From contig PMZS01000303.1 of assembly GCA_003170115.1 (NCBI GenBank), positions 1-6,421 on the forward strand: a DNA stretch of 6,421 nt, given 5' to 3'. Shown here one piece after another: positions 1 to 6,213 of this stretch (positions within the stretch are counted from its first letter, which is position 1; each line of letters opens with the position of its first letter). The notes beneath the pieces are model-generated. The model was not told the origin of the DNA and did no database searches. It saw nothing but the letters and a program-made list of their open reading frames with translations. A program made the position numbers and the translations under genes. The DNA comes from Spirochaetaceae bacterium (lineage in GTDB: Bacteria; Spirochaetota; Spirochaetia; SZUA-6; Fen-1364).

Positions 1-234
1 TTGAACGGCATCTGGATCTGGAATGACTACCTGCTCCCGCTGCTCATTCTCGGGAAAGGGAACAGCGTGATGACGATCCCCCTGGCTGTCTCCAACTTCG
101 CGGGAGCATACGTCAAGCAGTGGGACCTCATTCTCACGGCCATTCTCATGGCGATGATCCCCATTGTCGTTTTCTTCCTCTTCGCGCAGAAGTACATCAT
201 CAAGGGAATTGCCTCGACGGGACTGAAGCTCTAG
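1..234 (+). CDS. Sugar ABC transporter permease, MalG-type (C-terminal part)
   Basis: This is the last 77 residues of an inner-membrane permease of the carbohydrate uptake (CUT1) ABC family. Such permeases pair with a second permease, an ATPase and a solute-binding protein to import sugars. Visible are the stretch FNGIWNDY-like 'NGIWIWNDYLLPLLIL' (residues 2-17), a short periplasmic-type loop with 'TIPLAVSNF' (25-33), and a final membrane helix at about 42-63 followed by the basic tail 'KYIIKGIASTGLKL', the usual ending of MalG-type proteins. The reading frame is open to the window edge, so the TTG at base 1 is an internal Leu codon and not the start. The EAA loop that contacts the ATPase would lie just upstream, outside the window. 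The substrate cannot be told from this fragment. The gene is convergent with the downstream gene, whose stop is 16 bases away. Confidence 0.88.
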   Translation: MNGIWIWNDYLLPLLILGKGNSVMTIPLAVSNFAGAYVKQWDLILTAILMAMIPIVVFFLFAQKYIIKGIASTGLKL

Positions 235-236
235 CG

Positions 237-260
237 TCCCGGCGGTTCTTTTACCCGGGA
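237..260. terminator. Possible bidirectional hairpin between convergent genes
   Basis: Bases 237-241 (TCCCG) can pair with 256-260 (CGGGA), and 244-246 (GGT) with 253-255 (ACC). This leaves a two-base bulge and a six-base loop TCTTTT. The hairpin spans the 16-base gap between the permease stop (232-234) and the stop of the minus-strand gene (251-253). No T-run follows on either strand, so it is at best a non-canonical terminator. Pairing of this size is also common by chance in GC-rich DNA. Confidence 0.25.
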
Positions 261-2206
261 AACTCCTCCGCGAGGCGAAGGCCCGAGAGGACCTCCGTAG
301 CGACCCTCCTCGAATCCACCGGGCCCATCCTGCCCGCAGAACGCCTCTTTTCCGGGCTTCCCGCGACGACCCCTGCCGCGTCCCAGCGCGTGTGCTGGAT
401 GAAAGCCGTTCCGATCGGGACGGACCGGCTCGAAGCAAGGCAGTCCTGCGCGAGCGTCGTGAGCAGGTGTTTCTCCGTTTCATCAGGCGTCAGCGCTCTC
501 AACTGGAGCAGGAGCAGCGCCGTCTCGTGCCCCGCGCACAGAAGCCTGTGCCGCATGAAGGAATCCAGGAGATGCCCCGACCGGGCGAGCGCTGGTTTTC
601 CATCCGGCGGATCGTCGCGCACGCGAATCCACGGCACAAGGAGAGACGCAAAAAGCCGTGTTCCGTCGGCGGCGCGGGCGCGCGCCGCGGCTGTACCGCT
701 GACGGCAGGCTCGGCGGGCTTGTACTTCAGTGCGCGCATCTCCACGTACAGCCTCGCCGCGAGCAGGGCGCCCGCGGCGTCTGAACCCCTGCCTTCACGG
801 GAGCCGGGCGGCTGGAACACGTCCCAGCCGAGACCGGAAAAACGCCGGACCAGCACGTCGAGGGCCTTCCTGTATCGATCATGCCCGGTCCGCGCGAACA
901 CGCGGGACACGGGGAAAAAGACCTCCAGGCCGGCGAGTCCGGGAGCGGAATCGGGGTCGACCGTGCTTGACGATGGCCGGTGCAGACCCCCGGGCGGGTT
1001 CATCTTCCCCTTCCCGTCCAGGAAGAAATCCACGAATCGCAGGCCGGCGAGAAAATATTTTTCGTGAGGCCGTCCCTTTGCCGCCAGCTCGGCTGACAGC
1101 GAAAGAAGGAGCTCGGCGACGCGCGCCGATTGCCCGACCGAGAGCAGGTCACCGTCCGCCTGTCCTCGCGCGCCTCGCCATCGTCCCGTGGGGATGTGGA
1201 AGCTCTCGTAAAAGAAACCCCAGGCGGCCTGTCCCTTGAGCGCGAAATCCGCCAACCGGAGAGCGAGCTCCCCGAGGCGCGCATCCTCGGGAAACAGCTT
1301 TTGCAGGGCAAGGGCGCACCCCAGCCCCGCCGACGCGGATATCCAGGGGCTGTCGGGAAGCTCCCTCAACCCCGCCACCCCCCCGTCCTGGTGGAGGTGC
1401 CGATTCAGAGTGCCCTGGAGGGCGTCGGCCAGGGCGCCCGTGTCGACCAGCTCTGGAGCACCAGGCGCAGGCGGCGCAAGGGCGACCCGCCGGATGACCG
1501 CTGCTCCGCCGCGCACCACGATCTCGTCCCGGGATGAGAAGGCAAGACAGAGCTCGTGCGACCTTTCGAGGCTGCCCGTGGATTCAATGAGCGCGTCCTC
1601 GGCGGGCAGAAGGTCCCCCGGCCTGGGTCCAATACGTCCCGCCGGTTCCTCGATTCCGGGAAAGCGCATTTCCACCCGCAGCCGCGCCGGCTCGTCTTCC
1701 ACCTCGGTCCGGGAGATGCCGATGCTTCCGGGAGAGTCTCCGCAGGCCGCGGATGGGGAAAAGAGCAGGACGCCCTTCCGGCCCAGGGAGAGGAAGAGGC
1801 TCGACGGGTACGTTGTCTTCTCTCCCAGAAATGAGAGTGTTGACGAGGGAAGACCGCGCGCCGAATGGAGGCCGGGGAAGAGGCAGGCGAGGTCCGCGGC
1901 GGGATCGAACTCCACGTCGATGCTGAGGTGCACGGTGCCCGGGGTTTTCATGGACCACGTACGGGACAGCGTGATCCCCGCGGCATCGTCGCTGATGCGG
2001 TCCCGTATCTCTCCGAACAGGAAGTATGCGCGCACTTCGTGGACACCCTTGAGGCCCTTCTCCTCCTCATCGACGGGAAAGGTGAGTACGATGCTCTCCG
2101 CCGGGCGATCGTGCCCGTTCCAGAAAAAGCGATAAGGAACGGAAAGCTTCACGCCGGTGTCGGAGACGATGCTGATGCTGCGCGAATCGTGCTGCGTGAC
2201 CTTCAT
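251..2206 (-). CDS. Unrecognised 651-aa protein, probable (alpha/alpha)-barrel carbohydrate-active enzyme
   Basis: I do not recognise the exact family. Residues 1 to about 250 are rich in short beta-like stretches (for example 'GITLSRTWSMKTPG' at 77-90 and 'YPSSLFLSLGRKGVLLF' at 133-149), resembling the beta-sandwich that precedes many glycosidase barrels. Residues of about 255-610 are paired amphipathic helices with recurring small or aromatic linkers: 'WISASAGLGCALALQKLF' (288-305), 'AAWGFFYESFHIPTGRW' (327-343), 'DLLSVGQSARVAELLLSL' (353-370), 'HEKYFLAGLRFVDFFLDG' (381-398) and 'GSDAAGALLAARLYVE' (474-489). This suits a six-hairpin glycosidase or lyase toroid. There is no signal peptide or membrane segment, so it is probably cytoplasmic. 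Acidic residues E334 and D352 are only candidates for catalysis. I chose the ATG at 2206, because longer starts run through the divergent promoters into radA. The leader (ACCGGACACCGCGCA) has no clear Shine-Dalgarno. The neighbouring sugar permease supports a sugar role by inference only. Confidence 0.72.
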   Translation of the reverse strand: MKVTQHDSRSISIVSDTGVKLSVPYRFFWNGHDRPAESIVLTFPVDEEEKGLKGVHEVRAYFLFGEIRDRISDDAAGITLSRTWSMKTPGTVHLSIDVEFDPAADLACLFPGLHSARGLPSSTLSFLGEKTTYPSSLFLSLGRKGVLLFSPSAACGDSPGSIGISRTEVEDEPARLRVEMRFPGIEEPAGRIGPRPGDLLPAEDALIESTGSLERSHELCLAFSSRDEIVVRGGAAVIRRVALAPPAPGAPELVDTGALADALQGTLNRHLHQDGGVAGLRELPDSPWISASAGLGCALALQKLFPEDARLGELALRLADFALKGQAAWGFFYESFHIPTGRWRGARGQADGDLLSVGQSARVAELLLSLSAELAAKGRPHEKYFLAGLRFVDFFLDGKGKMNPPGGLHRPSSSTVDPDSAPGLAGLEVFFPVSRVFARTGHDRYRKALDVLVRRFSGLGWDVFQPPGSREGRGSDAAGALLAARLYVEMRALKYKPAEPAVSGTAAARARAADGTRLFASLLVPWIRVRDDPPDGKPALARSGHLLDSFMRHRLLCAGHETALLLLQLRALTPDETEKHLLTTLAQDCLASSRSVPIGTAFIQHTRWDAAGVVAGSPEKRRSAGRMGPVDSRRVATEVLSGLRLAEEFPG

Positions 2207-2227
2207 TGCGCGGTGTCCGGTGGGGAG

Positions 2228-2256
2228 ACTATAGCAGAAGGCGCTTCGATTGACAG
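2228..2256 (-). promoter_or_regulatory. Sigma70-like promoter of the 651-aa gene
   Basis: Read on the minus strand, CTGTCA (2256-2251, 4 of 6 to TTGACA) is followed after 17 bases by TATAGT (2233-2228, 5 of 6 to TATAAT). Transcription would begin near 2221, giving a leader of only about 15 bases before the ATG at 2206. The -35 box shares bases 2251-2255 with the -35 box of the radA promoter on the other strand. The boxes are seen directly; use as a promoter is inferred. Confidence 0.6.
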
Positions 2257-2278
2257 CTCGGAAGTCGGCACCTATGCT
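2250..2278 (+). promoter_or_regulatory. Sigma70-like promoter of radA
   Basis: A perfect TTGACA (2250-2255) is followed by a 17-base spacer and TATGCT (2273-2278, 4 of 6 to TATAAT). The predicted start near 2285 coincides with the radA ribosome binding site (GGGAGG, 2285-2290), so the transcript would have a leader of about 15 bases. The match and the optimal spacing sit exactly in the only gap upstream of radA, which makes chance less likely. Confidence 0.65.
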
Positions 2279-2299
2279 CGATGCGGGAGGCGCCCCGCG

Positions 2300-3670
2300 G
2301 TGAAATCGAAAACCATATTCGAGTGCTCGGGCTGTGGCCACCAGGAGCCCCGTTGGCTCGGTCGGTGCCCGGAATGCGGCACGTGGAACGGCTTCACGGA
2401 AGTCCCCGCGGTGGACGCGCCCGGGCGCCCTGCTCCCGGTGGATCCTCCCGCGAGAAGAAGGCGGCGTTGCCGATCCCGCTGTCTTCCATCGAGACCCGT
2501 GACGGCATGCGGCTTGATACCGGCATTGGAGAAATGAACAGGGTGCTCGGTGGCGGCCTCATGCGCGGTTCATCAGTCCTCGTCGGCGGGGAGCCGGGCA
2601 TCGGCAAGTCCACTCTCATGCTCCAGCTGGCCGTGCGCATCGTCACCCCGGGGCGGAGCCTCTATATCTCTGGGGAGGAATCGCCGGGGCAGCTTCGCAT
2701 GCGGGCCGAAAGGCTCGCGGTTTCCTCACCGCGCATCGAGGTGCTTGCGGAGACGGAGCTGACCGCCATCATGCAGGTGCTCGAGCAGGTGAAGCCCGTG
2801 CTCATCATCGTGGATTCCCTCCAGACCCTCTACACGCGGGAGGTGAATGCGCTTCCGGGCTCGGTGAACCAGATCAAGGTCTGCACCCAGGAGCTCGTGG
2901 AATGGGCACGGTCGCGCGGGTCCGGGCTGCTCCTTGTGGCCCACGTGACAAAGGAAGGGGCAATCGCCGGACCGAAGCTGGTTGAGCACCTCGTGGACAC
3001 GGTGCTCGATTTCGAGCAGGCCAGCGCGGAGGTACGCACGCTGCAGGCGATGAAGAACAGGTTCGGGTCGGTTGACGAGATCGGGTTCTTCCGCATGACG
3101 GAAACCGGGCTGGCGGAAGTAGCGGATGCATCGAGCCTCTTTCTCACCCGGCGGGAAGGGGAGATCCCCGCCGGTGTCGCCGTCGCCCCTCTTTTCGAGG
3201 GTTCGCGAGCACTGCTCATCGAGATCCAGGCTCTCGCGGTGCCGGCCAAGAGCGGCATCAGCAGGATCTACTCCGACCGGATCGACTCGGGACGGGTGGC
3301 GCGCATGGCAGCCGTGCTGGAGAAGCACCTCGGGCTCCATCTCGCGGATCACGACATCTACGTGAACGTGGCGGGTGGAATTCGCATCGCGGAAGTCGGG
3401 GTGGAGCTGCCCATCGCCCTTGCCCTGTATTCGGCCCGTGTGAATCTGCCGCTCCCGGCGCGCACCGCGGTGATCGGAGAGGTGAGCCTGACCGGCGAGG
3501 TTCGTCCCGTGCCGGGGCTGGAAAAGAGATCTCGTGCGTGCAGCGAGCTGGGATTCGAGTCTCTCATCGGCCCCGGGGGTGCAGAGGGACTTCCGCCTGA
3601 CGGCGCCGCATATACGGGCGTCGTGCTCGTGAAAGAGGCGGTGCGTGCGGTATTCGGCGATTCCGATTGA
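2300..3670 (+). CDS. radA: DNA repair protein RadA (Sms)
   Basis: RadA is a cytoplasmic RecA-like ATPase that promotes branch migration and processing of recombination intermediates. The 456-residue product has the full family layout. A zinc finger has C9, C12, C23 and C26 ('CSGCG' and 'CPECGTWNGF'). Walker A is GEPGIGKST at 97-105, Walker B is VLIIVDS at 167-173, and the RadA-specific KNRFG motif is at 252-256. A Lon-protease-like C-terminal domain covers about 285-456, with 'NVAGGIRIAEVGVELPIAL' (356-374) and 'GEVSLTGEVRPVPG' (393-406). Its length is typical. The GTG at 2300 is the start: it lies nine bases after GGGAGG (2285-2290) and just before the zinc finger, and the next in-frame ATG (residue 70) would lose the finger. 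The frame stays open upstream to 1865 but there overlaps the divergent gene. It leads a likely operon with the next two genes. The 'VELPIAL' wording differs from the commoner 'ADLAVAL' but is conservative. Confidence 0.97.
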   Translation: MKSKTIFECSGCGHQEPRWLGRCPECGTWNGFTEVPAVDAPGRPAPGGSSREKKAALPIPLSSIETRDGMRLDTGIGEMNRVLGGGLMRGSSVLVGGEPGIGKSTLMLQLAVRIVTPGRSLYISGEESPGQLRMRAERLAVSSPRIEVLAETELTAIMQVLEQVKPVLIIVDSLQTLYTREVNALPGSVNQIKVCTQELVEWARSRGSGLLLVAHVTKEGAIAGPKLVEHLVDTVLDFEQASAEVRTLQAMKNRFGSVDEIGFFRMTETGLAEVADASSLFLTRREGEIPAGVAVAPLFEGSRALLIEIQALAVPAKSGISRIYSDRIDSGRVARMAAVLEKHLGLHLADHDIYVNVAGGIRIAEVGVELPIALALYSARVNLPLPARTAVIGEVSLTGEVRPVPGLEKRSRACSELGFESLIGPGGAEGLPPDGAAYTGVVLVKEAVRAVFGDSD

Positions 3671-3710
3671 CCACGTGCCGGTTGCGGAACTAAGTTCTCA
3701 GGAGGCTCAC

Positions 3711-4406
3711 ATGGAAAGTCCAGTTCTCGTTGCAACCAGCACCAAGGCGGAAACCTTTGGCGGCGTCACGTATCACCTCGACGGTGAGCTCGTGCCGGTT
3801 CTGACCGTCGAGCTTTCCGGAAGCGCATCCGTGTACTACGAGCATCACATCCTGCTCTGGAAGCATCCCAGCATCGTCATCGGGATCAAGGCGATGAAGG
3901 GGGCGGTGAAGCGCATGATGGCGGGGATCCAGATCTTCGTCACCGAGGCGAAAGGCCAGGGCCAGATCGCTTTCAGCCGGGACGGCGCGGGCCACATTGC
4001 GGCGATCCACCTGAAGAAGGGGCAGGAGCTGCACGTGCGAGAACACCAGTTTCTCGCGGCGACGGGAAACATCGACTACACCTTCGAGCGGGTGAAGGGC
4101 GTGGCCAACATGCTGTTCGGTGGAACCGGCTTCTTCATTGACAAGTTCCACGCGGTGGAGTCTGACGGCATCCTCTGGCTTCACGGGTACGGCAATGTGT
4201 TCGAGAAGATTCTCGGCGCGGGAGAGCAGATCGACATCGAGCCGGGCGGATGGCTGTACAAGGACCCCGGAGTGAAAATGGAAACGACAATGCAGCGACT
4301 CTCCGCCGGCGTCCTTGCCGGAATGAACCTCGTCATGAACAGGTTCACCGGGCCCGGCAAGGTCGGCCTTCAGTCAATGTATCTCCACATGCCCAGCGCC
4401 GAGTAG
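3711..4406 (+). CDS. AIM24 / TIGR00266-family protein
   Basis: This 231-residue protein belongs to the AIM24 (formerly DUF124) family, whose fold resembles tryptophan RNA-binding attenuator proteins and whose bacterial role is not established. The yeast namesake is a mitochondrial inner-membrane biogenesis factor. Family features are beta-rich repeats with glycine turns: 'GIQIFVTEAKGQGQIAFS' (72-89), 'LKKGQELHVREHQFLAATGN' (101-120), 'MLFGGTGFFIDKF' (134-146), 'GILWLHGYGNVFE' (153-165), 'IDIEPGGWLYKDPGVKMETT' (174-193) and the ending 'MNRFTGPGKVGLQSMYL' (209-225). There is no signal peptide or membrane helix. The start at 3711 is set by AGGAGG at 3700-3705, five bases upstream; an in-frame ATG at 3645 lies inside radA and lacks this support. 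The gene begins 40 bases after radA ends, so cotranscription is likely. No catalytic function should be assumed. Confidence 0.9.
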   Translation: MESPVLVATSTKAETFGGVTYHLDGELVPVLTVELSGSASVYYEHHILLWKHPSIVIGIKAMKGAVKRMMAGIQIFVTEAKGQGQIAFSRDGAGHIAAIHLKKGQELHVREHQFLAATGNIDYTFERVKGVANMLFGGTGFFIDKFHAVESDGILWLHGYGNVFEKILGAGEQIDIEPGGWLYKDPGVKMETTMQRLSAGVLAGMNLVMNRFTGPGKVGLQSMYLHMPSAE

Positions 4407-4427
4407 CGGCCGGAAGGAAGGTGCCCC

Positions 4428-4835
4428 GTGTCCGTAAAAATATCCGCAGAGCTCCAGGAGTTCATCAAGGGCAAACAGGGCTGGGTGGCCACCGCGTCCC
4501 GCGAAGGCACGCCAAATGTTTCCATCAAGGGGACGCTGCGAGTGATGGATGACGAGCACCTCGTTTTCGCCGACATCTTCTCCCTCAAGACGCGCAAGAA
4601 CCTGCAGGAGAATCCGAAGGTCGCGATCATGGTCTTCGACGCCGAGGCGCGCCGCGGCTATGCGTTCAAGGGAAAGACCGAGCAGGTGGAAAGTGGACCG
4701 CTGTTCGACCAGACGGTGGAGTCCATCCGCAAGTCGATGCCGCAGCTTCCCACGCCGAAGTACGTCGTGAAAGTGACCGTCGAATCGATCTGGGACCAGT
4801 CCGCCGGCCCGGGCGGGGGGAAGCAGCTGGCGTAG
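4428..4835 (+). CDS. Pyridoxamine 5'-phosphate oxidase-like FMN-binding protein
   Basis: This 135-residue protein fits the small split-barrel flavin-binding family related to pyridoxamine 5'-phosphate oxidase. Members bind FMN or related cofactors as dimers, and most have unknown substrates. Evidence is the opening helix 'ELQEFIKGKQ' (8-17), the strand pair 'GWVATASREGTPNVSIKGT' (18-36), 'HLVFADIFSLKTRKNLQENP' (44-63) carrying the basic segment that usually contacts flavin phosphate, then 'KVAIMVFD' (64-71) and 'GYAFKGKTEQVESGP' (77-91). It lacks the C-terminal substrate-binding part of true PdxH, so a vitamin B6 role is unlikely. The start is GTG at 4428, six bases after AAGGAAGG (4414-4421). 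It follows the AIM24 gene by 21 bases and probably ends the operon. It has no signal peptide and is expected in the cytoplasm. Confidence 0.88.
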   Translation: MSVKISAELQEFIKGKQGWVATASREGTPNVSIKGTLRVMDDEHLVFADIFSLKTRKNLQENPKVAIMVFDAEARRGYAFKGKTEQVESGPLFDQTVESIRKSMPQLPTPKYVVKVTVESIWDQSAGPGGGKQLA

Positions 4836-4903
4836 CGGGTATTCGCGCTGATTCGGCCGCCGAGCACAGGAGCACCGCCGCGGCAGGCCACGTCGGGCTG
4901 CGC

Positions 4904-4927
4904 GGTCTGAGGCTGCCTCCTCAGACC
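4904..4927. terminator. Perfect 9-bp hairpin between convergent genes
   Basis: GGTCTGAGG (4904-4912) pairs perfectly with CCTCAGACC (4919-4927) around the six-base loop CTGCCT. It lies 68 bases after the flavin-protein stop and overlaps the end of araA, whose TGA stop (4923-4921 on the minus strand) is inside the right arm. No T-run follows on either side, so it is not a textbook intrinsic terminator. Being symmetric, it could end or protect transcripts from both directions. The rest of 4836-4903 shows no gene and no other convincing signal. Confidence 0.5.
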
Positions 4928-6213
4928 CCTCCCGCAAGGTGCCAGTAGGCGGCGTTCCAGCGAAGCTCCTTGCGGAACTGGGCGAGATCCGTCTTTCCGT
5001 CGATAAGCAGGCATTCGATCCCCGCCATGCAGGCGAAATCCTCGAGATGGCGCACGGTCACCGCGTAGCTGAAGCCCGCGTGGTGCGCACCACCGGCGTG
5101 GATCCAGGCCGCGGCGGCCACTTTCAGGTCGGGACGCGGCACCCACAGCGCCCGGGCAACGGGCAGCTTTGGCAGGGGCGCATCCGGAGCCACGACATCC
5201 ACTTCATTCACGATCATGCGGAACCTGGTGCCCATGTCGATTATCGTGGCGTTGAGCGCGGCTCCCTTCGCGGCGCTGAACACCAGGCGCGCGGGATCGT
5301 CCTTGCCGCCGATGCCCAGCGGATGCATCTCAAGGGTCGGCTTCCCGTCCGCCAGGGACGGGCAGACCTCCAGCATGTGGGCGCCGAGCACCTTCTGGCC
5401 CTTCGGGTCCAGGTGATAGGTGTAGTCTTCCATGAATGAAGTGCCGCCCTTCATGCCGGAGGCCATGACCTTCATTGCGCGCACGAGCGCCGCGGTCTTC
5501 CAGTCACCCTCGGCGCCGAAACCGTACCCATCCGCCATCAGCCTCTGCACCGCGAGCCCGGGAAGCTGAGCCAGGCCATGCAGCTCCTCGAATGATGTGG
5601 TGAAGGCGTTGAAGCCGCCCGATTCCAGGAAATGGCGCATCCCCACCTCGATGCGCGCGGCTTCCTTCAGTGCCGGCCGTTTGGCCCCGCCCGCGCGAAG
5701 GTCCTTCGCCACCTCGTATTGCCCGTCGTAGTCGGAGAGCATGCGGTCGGCTTCCGCATCCGTCACATCTTTGACCCGGGCAACCAGGTCCCCGATGCCG
5801 AAGCCGTTCACCGCGTAGCCGAACCGGATCTGCGCTTCCACCTTGTCGCCTTCCGTCACGGCCACTTCGCGCATGTTGTCCCCGAATCGGGCCACGCGGA
5901 GCGTCTGCCAGTCCTGCCAGGCGCAGGCGGCGCGCATCCACACGGCAAGCTCCTCCTGCACGTCTTTCTCGCGCCAGTGGCCTACGATGACCGCGCGCTC
6001 CCGGCGCAGGCGCGTCCCGATGAATCCGAACTCCCGATCGCCATGTGCGGACTGGTTGAGGTTCATGAAATCCATGTCGATGGCCGCCCAGGGGATGTCG
6101 CGGTTGTACTGGGTGTGCAGGTGCGCGAAAGGCTTCTTCAGCGCTGAAAGCCCGGCGATCCACATTTTCGCCGGAGAGAAGGTGTGCATCCAGGCAACCA
6201 GGCCGATGCAGTT
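4921..6213 (-). CDS. araA: L-arabinose isomerase, N-terminally truncated
   Basis: AraA converts L-arabinose to L-ribulose, the first cytoplasmic step of arabinose breakdown. About 430 residues match the family from 'NCIGLVAWMHTFSPAKMW' through 'MDFMNLNQSAHGDREFGFIG', 'FGDNMREVAV', 'EGDWKTAAL', 'GTSFMEDYTYH', 'GAHMLEVCPS', 'GIGGKDDPARL' and 'AGGAHHAGFS' to the normal C terminus. The metal-binding Glu, Glu, His and His of the E. coli enzyme (E306, E333, H350, H450) all have counterparts. About the first 72 residues, including substrate-contacting positions of the N-terminal domain, are missing. Upstream of 6213 the same DNA encodes an AraC-type DNA-binding domain in another frame. The araA frame stays open to an ATG at 6315, but those extra residues (Arg- and Ser-rich) are not isomerase sequence. 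No start with a convincing ribosome binding site is seen at the break. Most likely a broken gene or an assembly join, and probably inactive as shown. Confidence 0.9.
   Translation of the reverse strand, partial: NCIGLVAWMHTFSPAKMWIAGLSALKKPFAHLHTQYNRDIPWAAIDMDFMNLNQSAHGDREFGFIGTRLRRERAVIVGHWREKDVQEELAVWMRAACAWQDWQTLRVARFGDNMREVAVTEGDKVEAQIRFGYAVNGFGIGDLVARVKDVTDAEADRMLSDYDGQYEVAKDLRAGGAKRPALKEAARIEVGMRHFLESGGFNAFTTSFEELHGLAQLPGLAVQRLMADGYGFGAEGDWKTAALVRAMKVMASGMKGGTSFMEDYTYHLDPKGQKVLGAHMLEVCPSLADGKPTLEMHPLGIGGKDDPARLVFSAAKGAALNATIIDMGTRFRMIVNEVDVVAPDAPLPKLPVARALWVPRPDLKVAAAAWIHAGGAHHAGFSYAVTVRHLEDFACMAGIECLLIDGKTDLAQFRKELRWNAAYWHLAGGV

Noticed and set aside
120..1067. Long plus-strand open frame opposite the 651-aa gene, with similar ones at 730-1239, 1130-1537 and 1236-2135
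   Set aside because: Their products are Arg-, Pro- and Ser-rich with no family-like pattern, while the minus-strand frame gives a coherent folded-protein sequence. They are by-products of high GC content.
1865..2299. Upstream extension of the radA reading frame
   Set aside because: It overlaps the divergent gene, crosses the promoter pair and encodes nothing found in RadA. The GTG at 2300 with GGGAGG directly precedes the zinc finger.
2207..2341. Longer start for the minus-strand 651-aa gene at 2341
   Set aside because: It would run through both promoters and into the radA zinc-finger coding region. The ATG at 2206 fits the promoter layout.
3687..3697. GAAC-TAA-GTTC palindrome between radA and the AIM24 gene, resembling a Gram-positive LexA box
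   Set aside because: The half-site spacing is three bases instead of the four of the GAAC-N4-GTTC box. It lies downstream of radA with no promoter beside it, so a chance inverted repeat is likelier.
5504..6208. Continuation of the AraC-type frame through araA for more than 230 codons
   Set aside because: The residues are Arg-, Gly- and Pro-rich with no similarity to a regulator, and the isomerase is clearly encoded in the other frame. It is read-through of a frame that lost its stop.
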